NCBI RefSeq assembly: GCF_014490665.1
Contig: NZ_CP061038.1
Span: 930,001-994,000, forward strand
Reading direction: 5' to 3'
Source of the DNA: Sphingomonas alpina
GTDB lineage: Bacteria > Pseudomonadota > Alphaproteobacteria > Sphingomonadales > Sphingomonadaceae
Length of the DNA stretch: 64,000 bases
Within the stretch, counting starts at the first letter, position 1. Every line of letters begins with the position of its first letter. This document shows, piece after piece, positions 60,427 through 64,000 of the stretch. The position numbers and the translations under genes were made by a program. A model generated the notes under the pieces. It ran no database searches. It was given only the letters and a program-made list of their open reading frames with translations, and was not told the DNA's origin.

Positions 60427-60627
60427 TCAACCCTTGGCCAGCGACAACAGGAACGCGACGACCATCTCGAACACCGAATCGATGCCGAGGAAGAAGATCG
60501 CCAGCAACGTCGTCATGATCATCACCATCACGCCGGTCATGATCGTCTCGCGACGCGATGGCCAGACGACCTTCTTGGTCTCGGCCTGAACCTGCCGGAT
60601 GAATTCGAGTGGTGTCGTTCGTGCCAC
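60427..60627 (-). CDS. secE: Preprotein translocase subunit SecE
   Basis: 66 residues from a GTG at 60627 (family-like ARTTPLEFIRQVQAETKKVV); a TTG at 60645 would add six residues but fits the family poorly. One basic amphipathic segment (VVWPSRRETIMTGVM) and one membrane helix (MTTLLAIFFLGIDSVFEMVV). Inner-membrane subunit of SecYEG. The first protein gene of the secE-nusG-rplKA transcript, downstream of tRNA-Trp. Confidence 0.92.
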   Translation of the reverse strand: MARTTPLEFIRQVQAETKKVVWPSRRETIMTGVMVMIMTTLLAIFFLGIDSVFEMVVAFLLSLAKG

Positions 60628-61020
60628 GTTAAGTGCCGCTTTCAAAAAATGCCCAAAAACGAGGCAAAGGGCCGCTGCCCGGTTCCAACCGAACCGGTGC
60701 CGCCCAATCCTCGCTATCGGATGGCCGCTGCATCTAGCGATTCAGGCGCCGTAACGCAAGCGATGGCATTCGGCCCATCGCGCGCGCTGCACGGGATGGA
60801 TGGTTAACGCATAATCCCTCCATTTCGGATGGATCGATCGATTGGCTGTCACGTTTCCGACCCAAATCCGCAATCTTGGCGGAAACTATCACGGGGGTTG
60901 CACATGAACCTTGATGCCCGGACGATCCGGATTCTCGCCACGCTCAACAATGATGCGGAGCGTGCGTCGCTGCGCGCGCTCGACCAACGCCGCGCGAATG
61001 ATGTTTTCGGTGATGAAGAC
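60628..61020. other. tRNA-Trp to secE spacer
   Basis: About 390 bp. No tuf gene lies here, unlike in many bacteria. I see no convincing promoter. A plus-strand reading frame from 60904 runs into the tRNA and is rejected below. Confidence 0.5.
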
Positions 61021-61097
61021 TGGCAGGGGAGCTCGGACTCGAACCGAGGGCCTTCGGTTTTGGAGACCGACGCTCTAACCAACTGAGCTACACCCCT
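61021..61097 (-). tRNA. trnW: tRNA-Trp (CCA anticodon)
   Basis: Reads AGGGGTG-TA-GCTC...GAGC-G-TCGGT-CTCCAAA-ACCGA-AGGCC-CTCGG-TTCGAGT-CCGAG-CTCCCCT-G-CCA on the minus strand. D, anticodon and T stems pair fully; the anticodon is at 61063-61061. CCA is encoded. The acceptor stem has one non-pair, T6 against T67, where a pair is normal. Standard position upstream of secE. Confidence 0.93.
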
Positions 61098-61143
61098 GTG
61101 CGGTAGCGGCGTTTAGCGAGCCCCGGCGTCCGGGGCAAGCGCC

Positions 61144-63501
61144 TCAAGCGGCCGCTGCGTCTCTTTGTCCATGATTGACGATCGCGCGGGCTTCCTCGAC
61201 CGGCAACGGACGGCCGAAATAATAGCCCTGGACCTTGGAGCAGCCGAGATCCTGCACCATCAGATGCTCGGCTTCGGTTTCCACCCCTTCGGCGGTGGTG
61301 GCCATGCCCAGGCTTTGTGCGAGCGCGACGACGGCACGAATGATCGCGATCGCCTCGGGCACGCCCTGCGACGCCCCCTGCACGAAGCTGCGGTCGATCT
61401 TGATCGAGGAAAAGCGCGTGCGGCTGAGATAGCCGAGCGAGGAATAGCCGGTGCCGAAATCGTCGAGACTGAGGCGGACGCCCATGTCGAGGATCTTCTC
61501 GAGGACCTGGATCGCACAGGTGCCCTCCTTCATGAACACGCTCTCGGTCACTTCCAGTTCGAGCCGGTCGGCGGGCAGCCCGCTTTGCGCGAGCGCGGAG
61601 GCGACCACGGCGACAAAGGCCGGATTGTGCAGCTGTTCGGGCGAAACGTTGACCGCGACGCGTACCGGGTGATTCCAGCGCGTGGCTTCCTCGCACGCGG
61701 TACGCAGCACCCATTCGCCGATCGGCGCGATCAGCCGCGCGTCCTCGGCCAGCGGTACGAACTTGACCGGCGAAATGTTGCCGAACTCGGGATGAATCCA
61801 GCGCAGCAGCGCCTCGAAACCGGTCAGTTCGCCGGTGTCGGCGGCAACCACCGGCTGATAATTGAGGTGCATCTCGCCATTCTGCAGTGCCTTGCGCAGC
61901 GCCATTTCGAGTACGCGGCGCTCCTCGGCCTGCACATGGAGCTGTGGCTCGTAGCAGTGGAAGGTGCCGCCGCCGGCATCCTTCGAGCGATACAGCGCGA
62001 GGTCGGCGGAGCGGATCAGCATCTCCGCGGTGCGGCCGTCGCGCGGGCCGGTGGCGACGCCGATGCTGGCGCCGATATAGAGCGTGTGCTGGTCGAGCTC
62101 ATAGGGCTTGGACAAAGTGGCGATGATCGACTGGGCAAGCTTTTCGACCCGGGCTGAATCGGTCGCATCGCGCACCACCACGGCAAACTCGTCGCCGCCC
62201 AGGCGCCCGATCGTCTCATTGTCGGTGATCAACTGATTGAGCCGCTCCGACACGCGGCCGAGCAGGCGGTCGCCGATCGGATGGCCGAGCGTATCGTTGA
62301 TCGCCTTGAACCGGTCGAGGTCGATCATCATGAAGGCGCAGCGGCTGCCCCATTTGTCGGCCTCCGCCATCGCCCGGGCCAGCGCTTCGTTGATCAGCAA
62401 ACGGTTGGGCAGGCCGGTCAGCGTGTCGAAGCGCGCCATCTTGTTGATCTTGTCGGCCGATGCGCGCTGCTCGGTGACATCGGACCCGACGCCGCGAAAG
62501 CCGATGAACCCGCCACGTTCATCGAAGCGTGGGGAGGCGGCGATTTCCCACCAGCGCTCCACACCCTGCACCTGGACGGGCAGCAGCAGGTCGCGAAACG
62601 CCTCGCGTCCTTTCAGCTTGTCGGCCAGCGTGCGCAGGCCGGCGGCGAAATTGCCCGCTTCCCAGGTCGGGCCGGCCAGCACCTGCAGGAACGGCATGCC
62701 ATTGACCGCGAGCGGGTCGAGGCCGACCGAATGGGCGAAACGCGGCGAAGCGCGCACGATGCGGCGCTGGGCGTCGGTTTCCCATAGCCAGTCGGCGCTG
62801 TTCTCCTCGAACTCGCGCAGCAACAGGCTGACGGTTTCATCGCGTTCGGCGAGCGCGATTTCGCCGGCGCGGATCACCACCAGCGATTTGCCGCGCACGA
62901 AGCAGCCGAGCATCAGCAAAACGGTGAAGAGCAACGCGGCGGCGGCGAGCAGCGGGCCGGTCAGCACGAACAGCATGACCGCGATCGAGGCGCCGAGGAT
63001 GCCGAGAAAGGCGAGCGTGGCGAGTGGGAGTGCCGCCATCGCCACGGCGGACGCGGTCATCAGGACCGACAGGACGATCCACAGGCCGAGCGCGACATTG
63101 GCGTCGGCCTTCACCCCGAAGGCGAGTGGCGGCACCGACCAGACGGCGGCGAGCGCGATTCCCTCGAGCACGGTGTCACGCACGTCGGCCAAGGTTGCGG
63201 TGTGGCCGGTGCGGCTGCGCGAGGCGAGTCGGCGAAACGTGATGGCGGCGCCGACCGCGGCGGTGACCGCACCCCAGCTCGCCAGCGCCCATAGCGGTGC
63301 GATCGATGCAAGAAGCAGGAAGACAAGCGCCGCGCCGACCAGATTCGCACCGAACAGGAATACCGCGAGCTGACTGCCCGCATTGAGCTGCGCGGCCCGG
63401 ATCGGCGCCCAATCCGTCGTATCCGCCGGATCGTACAAGCCAAGGAGCGCGCGCGCATCGATGCGCGGCTGGGCGAATTGGGAGGAAGGCTGGGTGCTCA
63501 C
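61144..63501 (-). CDS. Membrane GGDEF-EAL c-di-GMP signalling protein
   Basis: 785 residues from a GTG at 63501. Six or so N-terminal membrane helices (~45-205), a PAS domain (~230-345: ENSADWLWETDAQRRIVRAS), GGDEF (~355-510, RLGGDEFAVVV intact, I-site position not RxxD) and EAL (~525-770: FEALLRWIHPEFG, NVSPEQL, DDFGTGYSSLGYL, KIDRSFVQG, AEGVETEAE). Both active-site signatures are complete, so it may make and degrade c-di-GMP. Located beside the tRNA-Trp gene. Confidence 0.93.
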   Translation of the reverse strand: MSTQPSSQFAQPRIDARALLGLYDPADTTDWAPIRAAQLNAGSQLAVFLFGANLVGAALVFLLLASIAPLWALASWGAVTAAVGAAITFRRLASRSRTGHTATLADVRDTVLEGIALAAVWSVPPLAFGVKADANVALGLWIVLSVLMTASAVAMAALPLATLAFLGILGASIAVMLFVLTGPLLAAAALLFTVLLMLGCFVRGKSLVVIRAGEIALAERDETVSLLLREFEENSADWLWETDAQRRIVRASPRFAHSVGLDPLAVNGMPFLQVLAGPTWEAGNFAAGLRTLADKLKGREAFRDLLLPVQVQGVERWWEIAASPRFDERGGFIGFRGVGSDVTEQRASADKINKMARFDTLTGLPNRLLINEALARAMAEADKWGSRCAFMMIDLDRFKAINDTLGHPIGDRLLGRVSERLNQLITDNETIGRLGGDEFAVVVRDATDSARVEKLAQSIIATLSKPYELDQHTLYIGASIGVATGPRDGRTAEMLIRSADLALYRSKDAGGGTFHCYEPQLHVQAEERRVLEMALRKALQNGEMHLNYQPVVAADTGELTGFEALLRWIHPEFGNISPVKFVPLAEDARLIAPIGEWVLRTACEEATRWNHPVRVAVNVSPEQLHNPAFVAVVASALAQSGLPADRLELEVTESVFMKEGTCAIQVLEKILDMGVRLSLDDFGTGYSSLGYLSRTRFSSIKIDRSFVQGASQGVPEAIAIIRAVVALAQSLGMATTAEGVETEAEHLMVQDLGCSKVQGYYFGRPLPVEEARAIVNHGQRDAAAA

Positions 63502-63604
63502 ACCACGATGATTACGCGATGCTGGTTAGCGGAAGGTTAGACGAAGGGCGGTTCCGGCACTTATTTTGCGAAAAATTGAGTCCCCCTCCCGCCCGGGAGA
63601 GGGA

Positions 63605-64000
63605 TTATGCCGCCAGATCGTACGGTTTGATGTCGCCATTGAGATAGAGGTTGCGGGCTTTCGCCCGACTCAGCTTGCCCGAGCTGGTCCGTGGCAGGGT
63701 GCGCGGCGGGATCAGTTCGATCACGCAGTTCATGCCGGTGACCGAGCGAACTCGCTCGCGAATTTCCTCGCGCAGGCGGACGCGTTCGGCATCATCGGAA
63801 CTGCGGCACTGAACCAGCACGGCGGGGGTTTCCTCACCGCCAGGGGTGGTGATCGCGAACGCGGCGATGTCGCCGGCCTTGAAGCCGGGAAGCTGCTCGA
63901 CCGCCCATTCGATGTCCTGTGGCCAATGGTTGCGGCCGTTGACGATGATCATGTCCTTGGCGCGGCCGACGATATAGACATAGCCGTCGGAGATATATCC
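63605..64000 (-). CDS. Fatty-acyl-AMP ligase/acyl-CoA synthetase, C-terminal part
   Basis: The open frame runs to the window edge; only ~131 residues are present. The AMP-binding C-terminal subdomain is clear: YVYIVGRAKDMIIVNGRNHW, PQDIEWAVEQLPGF, then the catalytic-Lys region LPRTSSGKLSRAKARNLYLN. Asn-Gly-Arg-Asn-His in the hinge and IEWAVEQ are typical of fatty-acyl-AMP ligases. It activates a fatty acid for a carrier protein or polyketide/lipid pathway; the rest is outside the window. Confidence 0.9.
   Translation of the reverse strand, partial: GYISDGYVYIVGRAKDMIIVNGRNHWPQDIEWAVEQLPGFKAGDIAAFAITTPGGEETPAVLVQCRSSDDAERVRLREEIRERVRSVTGMNCVIELIPPRTLPRTSSGKLSRAKARNLYLNGDIKPYDLAA

Noticed and set aside
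60904..61086. Plus-strand reading frame starting MNLDARTIRILATLNN
   Set aside because: Its C-terminal third is the antisense of tRNA-Trp (SDSNRGPSVLETDALTN is a well-known artefact). The N-terminal part has a weak ribosome site and no recognisable family.

Overview
The window looks like chromosomal DNA of a high-GC alphaproteobacterium of the Sphingomonadaceae (Sphingomonas-like). This rests on the sequence of the housekeeping proteins (LepA, RpoB, RpoC, L1, L10, L11, L7/L12, NusG, SecE), a TonB receptor, a Ros/MucR zinc-finger regulator, and the gene order. It is mostly ordinary core and accessory chromosome; I see no plasmid, CRISPR array, insertion sequence or intact prophage.

Layout. 0-4.3 kb: the start of a secreted CsgG/HfaB-like protein, lepA, a phage terminase remnant with an in-frame amber codon, a conserved hypothetical gene and a frameshifted PPC-domain protein. 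4.4-8.2 kb: an SDR/DoxX-like operon divergent from an HxlR regulator, a small membrane protein, and a hypothetical gene overlapping a MucR-type regulator. 8.2-12 kb: chrB-chrA chromate operon, a YciI-like protein and a GST. 12.2-15.1 kb: a MarR regulator, a ClC-type channel/antiporter with CBS domains and a small membrane protein, linked by two matching palindromic operators. 15.2-18.5 kb: a lipoprotein, an HExxH metallopeptidase-like protein, a LysR regulator and a DUF3237-like protein. 18.7-22.2 kb: an HscC-type Hsp70 with a J-like membrane partner. 22.5-24.7 kb: modABC (modA frameshifted, modC short). 25-34.1 kb: a three-domain GH18-like/polysaccharide deacetylase/GT2 membrane protein, a frameshifted GH3 beta-glucosidase, two secreted hypotheticals, a VOC protein and an AraC regulator. 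34.3-36.6 kb: a TonB-dependent receptor.

37.1-61.1 kb holds the transcription/translation cluster tRNA-Trp, secE, nusG, rplK, rplA // rplJ, rplL // rpoB, rpoC, all on the minus strand. It is split by two insertions. Between rplA and rplJ lie a PhoX/DUF839-like Tat lipoprotein, a complete YfiR-YfiN-YfiB c-di-GMP module, a VanW-glycosyltransferase fusion and a MliC-like lipoprotein. Between rplL and rpoB lie two paralogous proline-rich single-pass membrane proteins and an array of AACAGGGG motifs. rpoB appears to have its own sigma-70-type promoter as a consequence. The window closes with a GGDEF-EAL protein and the C-terminus of a fatty-acyl-AMP ligase.

Three genes (PPC protein, modA, GH3) are each one base short inside a run of five to seven C/G. 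This common signature points to sequence error rather than three independent gene losses. Several short palindromic (REP-like) intergenic elements recur, one of them between rpoB and rpoC.
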